Part shown: positions 1 to 13,500 of the stretch, piece after piece
Numbering within the stretch: the first letter of the stretch is position 1
Layout: each line of letters opens with the position of its first letter
IMG/VR virus record: IMGVR_UViG_3300030419_005350
Span: 6,200 to 27,961 of that record
Origin: a virus
Direction: 5' to 3' (one strand)
Length of the DNA stretch: 21,762 bases
The notes under the pieces: generated by a model
The model's input: the letters and a program-made list of their open reading frames with translations, nothing else
Told to the model about the DNA's origin: nothing
Database searches by the model: none
Position numbers and translations under genes: made by a program

Positions 1-1496
1 ACATAGATGATGTTACCGGAATATTTTTTCACCTCTGGTTGAGCTACACCTTTTATAAAAGATTGTCCTAAGTTATATGTACGACTATTTATTACCGTAT
101 TAATACCCGGATTGGCGCTACTACCAAAAGTAGTTTGAATTGCTAGAGTTGCACTACCACCAATAATATTAAAAGATCCCCCACTGCCTATATCAGCAGT
201 AAATCTTTCCATCGTAAATCCATAAGTTGGGTCAGTATTCCTAGTTCCATCAGTATTAAATCCACAATGGAATTTATCCTGCCAATACTTCAACACACCA
301 GTATTCTGATCATAAGAAACTACCCTACCAAAAGCAGTTGATCCTATACCAATTGTTTGAGTAATCTGAGAATCTGCATTATAAGTAACCCCACTATAGC
401 CAGCTCCAGCTAATTTAAGTCCATAAACTGCACTTGCTTTATCTGACTCTAAGTTTGCAGTAGATCCATGTGCTTTAGGACTTTCTACAATTCCGACTCT
501 TGCTATCTGGTTTCCAGTTACGAAATCTGGATTATCGGTATCATTTTCAATTCTAGAATATAGAAGGACATTATAAGCACCTAATTCTCTATAGATATCA
601 GCACCATGACCCCCTTGAGGAGGAATAATAACATCAAAGACAGGAGCAGTAGTTCCTGTAATTCCCTTAGCAGCAAGATCTAAAGTACCAAAAGTATATC
701 CAGATCCACCATTAGAGATTGTTACATTCGAAACTTTAGCATCATTATTAGTAGTTACCGTTGCTTCTGCACCAGATCCATCACCTTTAATTGGAACTTG
801 AGTATAAACCTTATTAGCGGTTCCTACCCCCACACCTCTATTAGTAATAGTTACAATTTTCAATTGCCCACTGCTTGAAGCATTATTTCTAACAGCAGCA
901 TCTGTGGTATTGGTTTCCCAATCTTGAGGAACTGGTAGATAATTTGTGGAATCAAATTTAACAATATCACTAGGACTAATAGTATAAAGATACTTCCAAA
1001 TATACCCATCCCCACTAGTTCCAGCAGAACGTGGTTCTAAATCAGTAAAAGTAGGTTCATCAAGAGATGGTCTACCTGAAGGGTTATCAGGAGAAGTACC
1101 ATTTTGAAGACAAATATAAACCCTATAATCACTATTCAGTACATAATAATTTGCATCGTATAAAGTTACAGAGTCAGAAGGTTTAGCTACATCAGTTGCA
1201 CTAATGTCACTACGATACATATCATATGTAATACCTGATGTCCAAGTAGTTTTTCTAACAACTTGTCTGACATCCGCCTTGTTGATCTTCTTCAACGCAA
1301 CCATTGTGTCCCAATAATTATCCTCTTGATTAAAATTATCAATAGGAGCAGGTGGAGTAGTTTCCCAATCTGCATCATAATCAGTAGGATTAGGTAATCC
1401 CACAAAAGAATAATAGGAGTTAGCTGTTGATGCAACTCCGGCAACAAAATTCTTGGCGTTTAATATACGAAGTTGATCAGTTATAATTGCAGCCAT
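1..1496 (-). CDS. 8: Baseplate wedge subunit gp8-like, 3' end cut by window edge
   Basis: Structural subunit of the T4-type baseplate wedge. The frame opens at ATG 1496 and stays open to base 1, giving 498 codons with the C-terminus missing. Two segments match what I recall of T4 gp8: GDGYIWKYLYTISP near residues 162-175 (T4 has a GDGYVWEYLFEIPP-type segment) and KKYSGNIIY at 490-498 (T4 has RHSGEMIY close to its C-terminus), so probably only about 20-30 residues are lost. The protein is longer than T4 gp8 (about 334 aa). The extra length includes a glycine-rich beta repeat near residues 215-275, with SNGGSGYTF and GDGSGAEATV, which is also found in the giant protein next door. It starts 34 bp after that gene's stop and has no clear Shine-Dalgarno. 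Placement after gp6 and the gp7-position gene agrees with T4 order 6-7-8. Confidence 0.9.
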   Translation of the reverse strand, partial: MAAIITDQLRILNAKNFVAGVASTANSYYSFVGLPNPTDYDADWETTPPAPIDNFNQEDNYWDTMVALKKINKADVRQVVRKTTWTSGITYDMYRSDISATDVAKPSDSVTLYDANYYVLNSDYRVYICLQNGTSPDNPSGRPSLDEPTFTDLEPRSAGTSGDGYIWKYLYTISPSDIVKFDSTNYLPVPQDWETNTTDAAVRNNASSSGQLKIVTITNRGVGVGTANKVYTQVPIKGDGSGAEATVTTNNDAKVSNVTISNGGSGYTFGTLDLAAKGITGTTAPVFDVIIPPQGGHGADIYRELGAYNVLLYSRIENDTDNPDFVTGNQIARVGIVESPKAHGSTANLESDKASAVYGLKLAGAGYSGVTYNADSQITQTIGIGSTAFGRVVSYDQNTGVLKYWQDKFHCGFNTDGTRNTDPTYGFTMERFTADIGSGGSFNIIGGSATLAIQTTFGSSANPGINTVINSRTYNLGQSFIKGVAQPEVKKYSGNIIY

Positions 1497-1530
1497 TGGA
1501 CAATAGTTTTTTTACTTATTTAGCAGGTAA

Positions 1531-4500
1531 TTAGCTATAGTTTTTCCATTTAAGAGGATATAGCCTTCTAACTATCCCTCCTGTTGTAATTCCAGTCACT
1601 CCATCGGTAGTATAAGCATTATATGCCTTAGCATCAGCTCTATTTCCAAATAGAACTTTGCCCCAAGAGAAGTTACCATAATAACCACTATATCCAAGAC
1701 CAGTCAATCCTTCAAGATTTGCTACACTCACAGTAACGTGAGCGACTGCTGTTAAACCAGCACCTGTCTTGGATTCTGCTGCAGTTACTCCAATAGAAAC
1801 AGCAGCCACTTCATATACATTATCTATAAAGGTAGATCCTATTCCTAAAGTACTACCATCTTGATAAAGAGAAGTTACTCCATTACCAACAGCCGAATTA
1901 CTAACTGTAAAGTAATATCCAGTACCAATTCCACTAACCGTAGTAACTCCAACTATATTAGAATCTCTTAGTTCTGAATCAGGAGGAATAAAGAGATCAA
2001 ATACTATTCCAGTAGATGCAACACCTACAGAAGTAGATTTAATTCCACTAATAATTCCAAAGTCACCTTGATAAGTTACACTGGTTGCCTTTCCTCTTAC
2101 AGGGATAGGATCACCAATAAGAACTTGAGGTGGATTTGTAGATGTATATCCCGATCCTGGAGTAGATCCAATAGTTATAGCATTTACAACCCCACTGCTT
2201 ATAGTTGCTGTTGCATATGCCTGACAATCTCCTGGAGTAGTTCCAAGTCCAACAGGAGAACCAATAATAACAGAAGGAGCAGATGCATAACCATATCCTC
2301 CATCTGTAATACTCAGTGAGGTAATTGTTCCTGCAGTAGAAACATTTGCAGTTGCGGAAGCAGAAACTTTACTATCTTGAGATATAATCTCTACTGTATA
2401 TGTGTTGAGATCAGTATTATTTTCATTAATAGGATCAAAGAATGGTTTTGCATTCTGAACCCAAGCACATGTAGATGCTACACCAACATTCTGAATTAAG
2501 AATGCAGTAGGTTGAACAAGTGGTTCATAATGAACTCTATCTTTTCCAATTCTAAGTCCATCAATAAACTTATCTTTAGTTTGCTTACACCATTTAATTG
2601 GTCTTAATAATGTATCATCAGTGGTAATTCCTGGACCACCATAAGGATTAGTATTAACAGAATCAGTAGTATTGATCCCAGTAACAACTCTCTCATCCTG
2701 AAGCATTCCATATCCTTGATTATATGGATCTCTAGGTTCATTCAGTAAGGTAAGTTCATCACCTACTTTTACAGTTTCAAGAACATCTTTAAAGACAACA
2801 TCAATATCTCCAGTTCCTTTATAATAAAGAATCTTCGTAGAATCTCCCTTCTTGGGTGCTTCACTGAATTTAAGAGTACTTCCTCCACTAAAGGTATATG
2901 CTTGTCCTGGGACTTGAAGAATATCATTAATGAATACTAATAGAACTGATTGAACATCAATTGATGATCCTTTAGCAGCTCTAATTGTAAGATAAGTACC
3001 ATCAAGTTTAATTGGGAAAGACTTATTATTACCATCACACAAATCATCAAAATGGTCTAATACTTCTAAATCACCAAGAGTCCATCCTGCAAATGAATCA
3101 CTAAAGGTATCTTGAATAGTAATCTGGAATTCCTTATAAGTTAAAGAAGGATCTGTAGGAATTCCTGCACTTCCTCCAGTATGAACTGTCAATACTTCAC
3201 CTTGACCATATGCATATCCAGTATTTCTAATTGAGAAATCAATTATACTTGATCCTTGCCCTACTACTACATCAATCTTACCCTGAGTTCCTATTCCCTG
3301 AGTGGACTCAGAACTATAGATTAAATCTAAATTCTCATAAGATTTAGGATCATCAAATTTAACTTTCAATTCCTTATTAAGCTTACCACCTCTAGCATAG
3401 AAGTGCGTTCTAGTAGATACTCCAGTTAATACCTCAAAGTTCTTACTGTCAATAACATTAACAACTGTAGATCCACTCTCAGCAGGATCTTGACCAGAAT
3501 CAGAGAAGTTCTTTGCTCTAGGAGCAATAATTGCTGCTTGAACTTTTCCTCCTCCCTGATAGAATGTAGGAACAGTAGATGTACCAACATTAACAGTAAA
3601 GGTAGTTGTAGTGCCTACACTATCAATAGGAACTCCAGCATAAGTAGGATCAGGCTTCCTTGGATAACTATGCTCAGTAGCATGTGCGTCTCTAGCACAT
3701 GTAAAGGTAAGAGATTCTGTAGCAATAGCAACATTTGTACCTTTAATCATATTATGAACGGTACCACCTGCTCCAGTAAGAGTTAAAACAAGATCACCAT
3801 CTGAAGGATCATAAGTTGCAGCAGAAACATTATGATATACTAAAGTAGATATTCCAACATTAAGAGTAATTGTAGTGGCAGTAGTTGCTCCAATAGAAAT
3901 TGAAGTATTAGAATAAGGATCACTAGGACGTGGATAACTATGAAGGGTTTGATAATCATCCATTGAACATCTAAATGTGATTCCATTATCCAACATCTTG
4001 ACAGATTCCCCTGCCTTACTCAATCCATTTGAACTTGCAGATACAAAGGAATGAATTCCGGTATATGCGGATGGTCTTCCTATACCTTCCTCTAATACAT
4101 TAACTTCAAATGTGTTGGTCGTAACTCCACTAATCGGTAACCATTTATTATTTGCATAATCGCTAGATCTTGGATAAGTATGATTGGATCCATAACTATC
4201 TTTGGCACAACTAAAGGTTAAAGAGTTAGTAGCAAATTTAACCCTATCCCCGGTAGTAAATGATTTTGCAGTTCCTACATAACAAGTCATGATACCAGTA
4301 TTAGGATCATACTGTGCATCCGTTATAGTTTCAGTTGAAGATCCTCTTAAAGTATGAGACCCGATGGTGAGTACCATATCACCAGTTGATCCATCATACG
4401 TAGCATGAGATGGGGTGTAGAAGACGCTAGCAGAGGTTCCAACGTTAACAGTTATCGTATCATCAGTAACAGCGGTAATGGAGGTATTAACACCCGTTAC

Positions 4501-7500
4501 AGGGTCCGTAGGACGAGGATAAGCATGGGTAGTAATACCAGTATCCATTGCACAACTGAATACTATACTACCAGTATCAAATCCTACAGTATCACTAGTA
4601 GTGTAAGTATGCCCACTACCAACTGTTAAGACCATAAGACCAGTAGTTGGAGCATACGTAGCGTTTGTAGGTACAACCGAACCAATTCCTGTTACAGTAA
4701 TAGAACCTACTCCTACGCTTGTGAAAGTATGGGAGTAATTACCGCCCGTAATCAGACAACTAGTTCCAGCACTAACAAAGTTGTGTAGATAATCTCCACC
4801 AGCAACTATAGCATTGGAAGATGCGCGTTTGAAGGTATGTGCATATTGATCTCCAGGACCAGCAACTCCAACATTAACTGTGATTTTTCCAGTATGCTTT
4901 ATTAATCCATCGTCCGAAGCAGAAACAAAAGTATGAGCAGAAGTATTGGAGGATGGAGTTACATTAACCGTAAATGTATTAGTTGTTTTATTAGCTACTT
5001 CCAACCATCTATTGTTTACAGGATCAGTTGGTCGTGGATATGAATGTTGAGTAGCATGACCATCTTTAGCACAAGTAAAGATTAATGATTCATCTACAAT
5101 TCTAACTAGATCTCCATTAGAGAATCCATGACTAGAAACTGTTAAAGTCAATACTCCAGTAGCAGGAGCATATGAAGCATCACTTACTGTATACGCTGTT
5201 CCATCGTTTGTAATAGCAAGAGAATTATTATATGCATAATCAGCACCTCTAGGATAATAATGTGTTGATACACCAGAATCAATAGCACAGGTCATTCCCA
5301 ATCCAGTGAATATGACAACACTTGATTTATTGGTAGCATTAAATCCATGAGCAGTACTGGTAGTAACTGTCATAACACCAGTAGTGCTTGTATAATCTGC
5401 GGTATAAATCCCAATAGGACCAGCATAATCACATGTAAATGCAATACCAGAAAGTTTAATATTTTCTCCTCTTTGCAATCCGTGAGGAAGATGGGTTGTA
5501 ACTGTAGTTAATCCACTGAGTGAACTATAACCAACATTAGAAATATCTTTAGGTCTATAGAATACCTGAGGATTGGTAATTGCAATTCCAGTAATACCAC
5601 CGTTAACAATCTGTCCAGTACCAACTCCGGTATAATTGGCAGCATACAAACTTGATGTTTGAATTGCTACATTCACTGTTGGTTGAACATTAAGTCTATA
5701 TCCAGTACCACTAGTACCAATACCAATAGAGGAAATAGTTCCTGCTGCGGATACTACCGCTGTTCCTCCAGCAGCAACTAATGGTTGTAATCCAAATCCT
5801 TCTGTAGATCCAACAGAAACAATAACTCCACCTACAGGAATATTTGCATTATTAACATCATAAGCAACAGAAGTTGCTGTTCCCGTAAAGAAGATACTAG
5901 AGATACCAGCACTTTCTTTCATATCATAATCTTCTTCACGAGGTTGAGTTCCCTCAGGACTCTGGAAGACACCATTAATTAAAACTATACCATTGCTAGT
6001 AGAGAATCCAGTAGCACTTGTTCCACCATCCTTAGTTAAAGAGAAAGTCTTAGCAATACCAGTGAATGAATTAGAAATATCATCAAAGATAATATTATTA
6101 GTATAAGTCTCGGCAATTGTACCTGTCTTTCCACTTCTCATAAAGGTTCTACCTTGGAAAGTAGAATGTGTAGAAATACCAGTCCAATCTCTATCATCAG
6201 GTGCATTTGTATCGGATGATATTGGATCTAATCCATAAGGTGCCTCAACAAAGTGAATCTTATTCTCCCGAATATTATAATTACCTTCAATTATCTGAAC
6301 CAAATCACCAGAACTATGAGTAGAAAGTCCAGTACCCATCCATGGTCTATCAACAAGAATTACATTAGTGCTACCAAGACCAACAGTGTTGATCTTCATA
6401 ATTTCACTATTAATTTGGACTAAATCCCCACTAAAGAACGAGGTTATTCCAGTAAATTCAATTTTCTCATCTACTAATGATATATCCTTATCCAGAGTAG
6501 TAGTTATTGCTCCACCAACAATAGGAGACTGGAACCAATTATCAATTGCAATAAGTGCCTTAGCATTCTGATTAGTTGATGTGAAGGAGTGTGAAGTTCC
6601 AATACCAACAGCAGTAATATCAAATACTACTGGATTCTGTAGAAGTGCTTTCTCAGGACTTGCTGCCAACTTAATCTTACTATCATTAATTTTAACAGCA
6701 TATACAGTTGGTGGTACTCTAGTAGTTGCTCCAAACCCAGGACCACTAGTTGAAGCAATACTAATTGCTTGAGTGGAACCTATACCTGCCCAAGAATACT
6801 TAAGTTCTTCACCCGTTACAAAGTAATGATCCGGAATAGTAATAGTATCATCAGAAACGCTGACTAAATCCGTATCACTTGCATTTACAAATCTTTGGAA
6901 TATTGGCAACTCATTATGAAGTAATCCAAAGGTTCTCTTAATATCAGTATGAGTTCCTCTATACTCTGCATAACTCGAAGTAATTTTAGCAGATTCAAAA
7001 TCAATGGATGAAACCATATCATCCTTAGCCACACTTAAAACATTTTGGAATACTCTTACTTGAACCTTAATATTATGATTTGGAATAAAGGTTAAATGAT
7101 TTCTACCAGAACCATCATTATTAGCACCGATAGTTCCTAATCCAGTAGTATGTAATTGAACATTACCATATTCAGTGAATGCATTATAATCATCGTCATC
7201 ACATGCAACAACCTCACACATCTCATAACGCTTATTAGTAGTATCCTCCAATTGGACAACATAGTATGCAGCATGAGAATCTGCATGATACTCAGCAATA
7301 GTGTTTATACCAGGAGTTCCTGAAGCAGCAATAGATGTATACCAAGAATCTAAAAGACCAGTACTTAACTCTTGAGCAGTTCCTACTCCAGTTGCAGTAG
7401 ATGTACTACTTGCAATAGAAATAGACATTGCACTTACACTATGACCTACACCAAGTGCAGAATCAGGTGTAAAGTCAATCTTTAATCTAGAACCATCAAT

Positions 7501-10500
7501 ATAAGGATAATATGTTCCTAATCCACTTACACCATAGGGACTAACATTACTATCTGTCAATTGACCATATTCAACCATATCAACAGTTGATCCATCATGA
7601 ATTAAATTAAGTTCATCAAATTCATAGTATGAACCATCATTTGCTCCAATCTCAACAATAACTTTTGCAGAACGATAAGTAGATGCAATTCCTACAATAG
7701 TAGTGGCACTATTCGTTCCACTAGCCATTTGTTTATAGTGAGAATTAATATTAACAATACTTCCTAAAGCAGTGCTACCTATTCCACTATTATTACTCAA
7801 AAGATCATGTGAAATATAAGTAACATCATAATTATTATCTTCATACTTAATAGGATAGAATTGAAGTCTTCCTTCCTCTCCACTTACATTCCAATCAAAG
7901 GATCCTAAATCAGGATGAGTTTCTACTCTAGCATACTGATTAATAAAACCATTTGAACCATCATGGAGAAGTGATACTAAAAGGACTTGCCTTTCTTTTG
8001 TATATCTCTTATCTCTTACATAAGTAAAATATTTTCTAGTCCTATATGCCGTTAATTTATCACTATTAATAACAGCATATCTTGTTGATCTTGGTTTGTT
8101 ATTAAATTCACCGCTAAAGTCGTCAATAGTGAGAACCCTATTTCCAACAGATTCTGAATAATCAGTTAATGCTCTATTTTCAAATATGATTTGATTAGAA
8201 ACTAATGCTGTTCCAATTCTTACTGCTTCTTCAGATGCTAAATCAAAAGTATAAACACAGTGAAGATGTCCTTCTCCTGTTAAATCTGCAATAATTTCAG
8301 CATCACTATCCAGACCAAAAACTCCACCTCTATTATCTGCCTTAGTTTCAACAACTAAATTGGAGAATTTTAAGAATCCAGCAGTGTGGTTTAAAGAACT
8401 AACAGGATCATTCCAATCCTCATAAGCAACTTTAGATTTCAAAGCATAAGAGAAATATTGATAATAATCATTATCTGGTAATCTCTGAACATTATCATTC
8501 AAAATACCTGTATCATATCTCCATCCCTTATTAACTTGGGAATAAGGTCCCAACTTAATGTAAGAATCATAATCAATTTTACTCTTAATACGTCCTTTAG
8601 TATTAGAAGTTTCACCAGTAAGAATTTGACCAACTTCAAAATCACTATCCGTAGCAACTTTAAGAGTTTCTATCTTATTATTCCAACTCTCTACAATTCC
8701 ATTTTCATTACCAACAGTAACAGTTTCTCCATTTTTAAAATCATTAATTTTTAATTTAATATCAAAAATTGGGAATTGCTTTTTAGGAATTATTCTACCA
8801 AAAGAATTAGTAGGATCAAAATAACCAGGATATTGATCACCCTCCAAAACGGAGCTCATATCATAAACTATAGAACCTGTGTTACCACCCAAAGCGGCAT
8901 TTACTTCAGTAACAGGGAAAAGTTTATAGTTATAAGCAGCAGAATTATATCCTAACGATGTACTTCCAACACCAACACTAGTATTCTCAATAAGAACGTC
9001 ATCTCCTACAGCAACAGGGAATAAATCACTAAATCCAGTATTAATCCCTACAGTTACTAGTTTAGTAGTGCTATTATAGGTAATAGTATTAATTCCAATT
9101 CCATTAGAATTGTGAATTGGTATAATAGTTGGGAGAATATTATTCATCCCATAAGTATTCTGTATTATCCTTACTTGAGGGGATCCAACATTATATTCCA
9201 AAATAACATCATCTACTACCTCACCAGTATATCCATCTAAAACAACTAAAGTAGGATCAGTCAGATAGTTCTTACCACCCGATGAAATACCAATACTTTG
9301 GAAAGATGTAAGAGGTTCAATTGTCAGAATTTCTGGAAGGTTGAGAGAAGGTTTTAAAGTAAAATCACTAGGATAATCAAATCCAATATTTTCAATTGTA
9401 TCCTTTTGAATTTTACCAATCGAATTACTTTGAACTTCTAAAATTGCTCCCTTTCCATATGCTGAGGAAACTGTACTAATACCAGGATTAAATTCATACT
9501 TTCTACCACCGTTAACAACTTCAACTTTAGCAATAGCCCCATAAGCAGTTGAAGACTGTGTAGTATAATAAGAATTTGCAGTGGTAGAGGTATAAGACTC
9601 TGCTTCAGGATATTTTCTTACATTATACTTAAATGTAGTAGTTCCTAATCCAACTACTTTTTGAGTTCCTGAATACAGACTATCAATCAAATTAAGTTGA
9701 TTATAATTAACTACATCAGTATCAATAACAATCTGTTTTTTAACATCAGCAATATAATCTTCATTAACGGCTTCTAGATTATAATAAAGATTTTCTGGGA
9801 CATCATCATTTAAGAATATCTTAACAGTAGCATCGCTTTCAAGTCCTATTTTACCACTCTTAACAACTTCAAATTTATTAGTGACCCCAGTAGATTCAAA
9901 CTCATAATTAAATTCAGGATCCTTATACAAATTAAAGGTAAATGCTGAATAGGAAGTTACACCGACTTTGGATGATAAAGTAGAATCAGATAAATCAAAT
10001 GTAACAATCTTATTCCGGTAAACATCCAACTGAGGATTAATCAAACAGATAGTTCCTATTGTAGCAGTCGTAATATCAATATAATTCGGTATATTTAAAC
10101 TTAAATCATATCTGGTTTTGCATAATCTAATCTTATCTTTTGTATAATAAAGAACATAGTAAATTGCTTCGTTGACTAACCCACCAGCTGGTGAATCAGC
10201 TTTATAGAGAACCTTATCACCATGACGTAATCCATGATTGCTAAGAGTAATAGTATCAGCAGCAGTGTCTATAGCCGATGCAGCCCAAGTTACTGAGTTG
10301 TATACTGCTCTTCTATTATCATCATCATATTTTACAGTTATAGTTTGAGTATCTTTTGGAAGAACTGAAACTTGGATTTCATCACCTAAGGATAATGCAT
10401 GAGTAGAAGCAGTCGAAACAGTAACAATATTTTGTCCTATTTCACCTGATATACCAGTTCTCTTAGTAGTAAAGCTATGATAATCTCCTATACCAAAATT

Positions 10501-13500
10501 CTGGAAATAAGGTAACCGTTGTGTAGTAGTAGAACCAACACCAACAAAAGTTCCTGTAGTTCCTAAACCTACTTTAACAGTTGAAATTCCAATAAAATCT
10601 CTTGCAATATTAGCAACATATAAGTCTTGACCCTCTGGCAATTTAAATGTAGTTCCAGATGTAATACCTGTTATAGGATGCCAACATTGAATTCCAGTTC
10701 CACCATGATTTGAATAAGTAACCTTTTCACCAGTCTTTAATCCATGATTAGGAATGTAAATTTGACTGTAAGGAACAAATACTTGTGTTACTCCCAAACC
10801 AGGCATAGAGAACACTGCAGTAGATCCAATACCAGCAATTGCTGAAGTTCCAATACCTACAGATTCATTAGGATTGAAATAAATCTCTCTATTCACACTA
10901 TAACTATAATCTGTTTTAAATCCCGTATTAATAGTGAATTTACGTGGATCTTCTCTAAGGATAGCTGATGAACTATATGCAAATCCTACGGTGCCATCAA
11001 CTGCTCTTCTAACTCTAATTCTTTTACCAACTTTGTCGATATTAAGGACTTTAACCTTTTCAGTATTACCTATTCCAAGAATATCATTTTCCCTAATGTA
11101 TGGGAAATCAAGGAAACCAGTAGTATAGAAATAAGTAGTCAATCCTGTTACATTAGTGCTTCCAATACCTAAAACAGTTACAAAGTTATCTGTTCTAATT
11201 CCTATAGTATAGTCACCTTCTAAATGAGCAAAATAAGTACTTAATCCAGAAACAGTGATTAATTCACTATTCTTTAATCCATGAGGAGCAGTGGTAAATC
11301 CAACAACACTTCCACGCCCATCTAAAGTAGCAAATTCAACATTAGAATATGAAGTAGTTGCAACACTTACTGAAGAAATACCCGGACTATAAAGACTCTT
11401 AACTTTAGCAGAAGCATTGTTTCCACCTGTTAAAGAATTATCAAATAAAACCCTATCTCCAACATTGTAATTACTACCTCCAGTTAAGATACCAATAGAA
11501 TCAACTTGACCAGTAGAAACACTATCGATATTTACTGTTTGATTTCTAACACTATCGGGGTCAAAAACAAAATTATACGAACTATTAGATGATTTAAGTT
11601 GATAACCTAAAGTGTTCCTAAACCATTCAGATTTATTTAAATCAAACTCTTCTTGATTTATATCATTACTCCAATCTGATGCAATAGGTTCCGAATAGAA
11701 ACTTGTTCCAATAACATAAGGGAACTGTGGTCGATAGAATCCATCAAAAGATCCAGAAGTATCAGTTTGTCCGCCTTCAATAGTAGTGAAGTATGCATAA
11801 ACTCCATTAGGATATTCAGGTGTTACTCCAAATCTACCGTTATGCTCATCAAGATCTCCACTATTTTTAAAGGCATAATCTTCATTAAAGAATCCTTGTG
11901 GGAAAAGAGTAAGAGATGGTCTATTAGTATGAGAAACTAATTCATACCCAGACATCATTGCTCTAGCAACTCCACCCTCCGGAGTAGTATATCCATAAGG
12001 ACCATAGATTGGATTTCCATCATATGCCCATCCAAGAATTGGTGAATGCCAAGAAGAAGCTTGTTCTGTATTTTGAGCTATCCTCAGATCCCCAACACCA
12101 TATTGTATCTCTCCTCCATCATTTCTTACAAATACAGATTTCCTAAGTTGTCTAGGAGCATACATGTGGCAATATTGTAATCCAAAATCATCTCTATCTG
12201 AACGAGCAATAATTCCATCATCTGCAGTTATAGTATCTAATAATTTGCGGAATAAATTGATTGTCCACTTCTCAAGGTGTGCTTTGAGTTCACAAGTAGA
12301 TCCAGCTGGATTTATAGTAAGAGTAGTATCATTATCATATCCAATTCCGCCAGTTATTACCTTTACTTCTTTTAGTTGTCCCCCTTCAACAATAGGAGTA
12401 AGTGTAGCATAATTTCCACTTCCATTAATTACCAAATCAGGTGGGGAATTATATCCTGTTCCATTTCTTGTAACCAATACTTCCTGAATTCTTCCATTAC
12501 TAACTACAACCATCACTTCAGCATCATTTCCCTGACCATTAACCTCACCACCACTTCTGAAGAAGAATTCAGGTTGTCTATCCCAATTAACAATAGTATC
12601 TGATCCGTAAGAACTTCCAGCGTTAGTTAAGTGAACAGACTCAATCTCTCCTCTAAAAATAGGTTGAAGCTGTGCAGAAAAATCTTGATTAGCTAATGTA
12701 GAAACTCCAATGTTTCCAGTAACAACAACAGAAATGGCCGGATAGTTGAAAGAGTGTATTCCACTACCAACTGATTTCAAATCAACATATTGTTCACTAT
12801 CCAAATACTCTCTTATAGATGTAGTTCCCAATCCAACAGGAGCAAGTTTAAAGGAATCATTATTTACCTTTTTAACCAAATATTCTAAGGAAGTATTAAG
12901 ACCATCAATAACAGTTCCTGTTGTACTATAAGTAACAGTCTCACCTGTCTCATATCCATGAGAATCTATATTAATATTATTAAGCGATGTACTAACACCA
13001 GCAGTTTGAGCAGTTCTCTTTTTATTTGCATAGTCTTCACCACTGTTACTAACAACGATATCTGAAATTATATTTTTCTTTACAGTAGAATTAATTTGTT
13101 GCCGCCCAACACCATAACCGCTAATGAAAACAGTGTTTATTCCACTTATAGCATCCTTTTGTTTGGGATAAAGCTTAACTGTTTGAGCATCTACTACACC
13201 CACATGATAAAATGCTCCTGTAGTTAAACCACTTAAAGCAGTTTGCTTATCTGGATTATATACAACTTCTTCATAATCTCTAAACTTGTGGTAAGTAGAA
13301 AATCCAATTAAACTAGTAGTAGCACTTCCTGCTTGAATGAATACATCCCCACTCGATCCCTGATTAGTTGCATCAAAAGAAACACTATGAGATACAGATC
13401 TCATATTGACTTCTGCAGCTGCATCCTTACCATTTCCTCCACTAATGGTAATAAATGGAGTACTTACATAATCAAATCCACCATCAATAATTTCAATTCT

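Noticed and set aside
1497-1530. Terminator or promoter between the giant gene and gp8
   Set aside because: No hairpin and only a poor late-element match (CTAAATAA); gp8 is probably read through from upstream.
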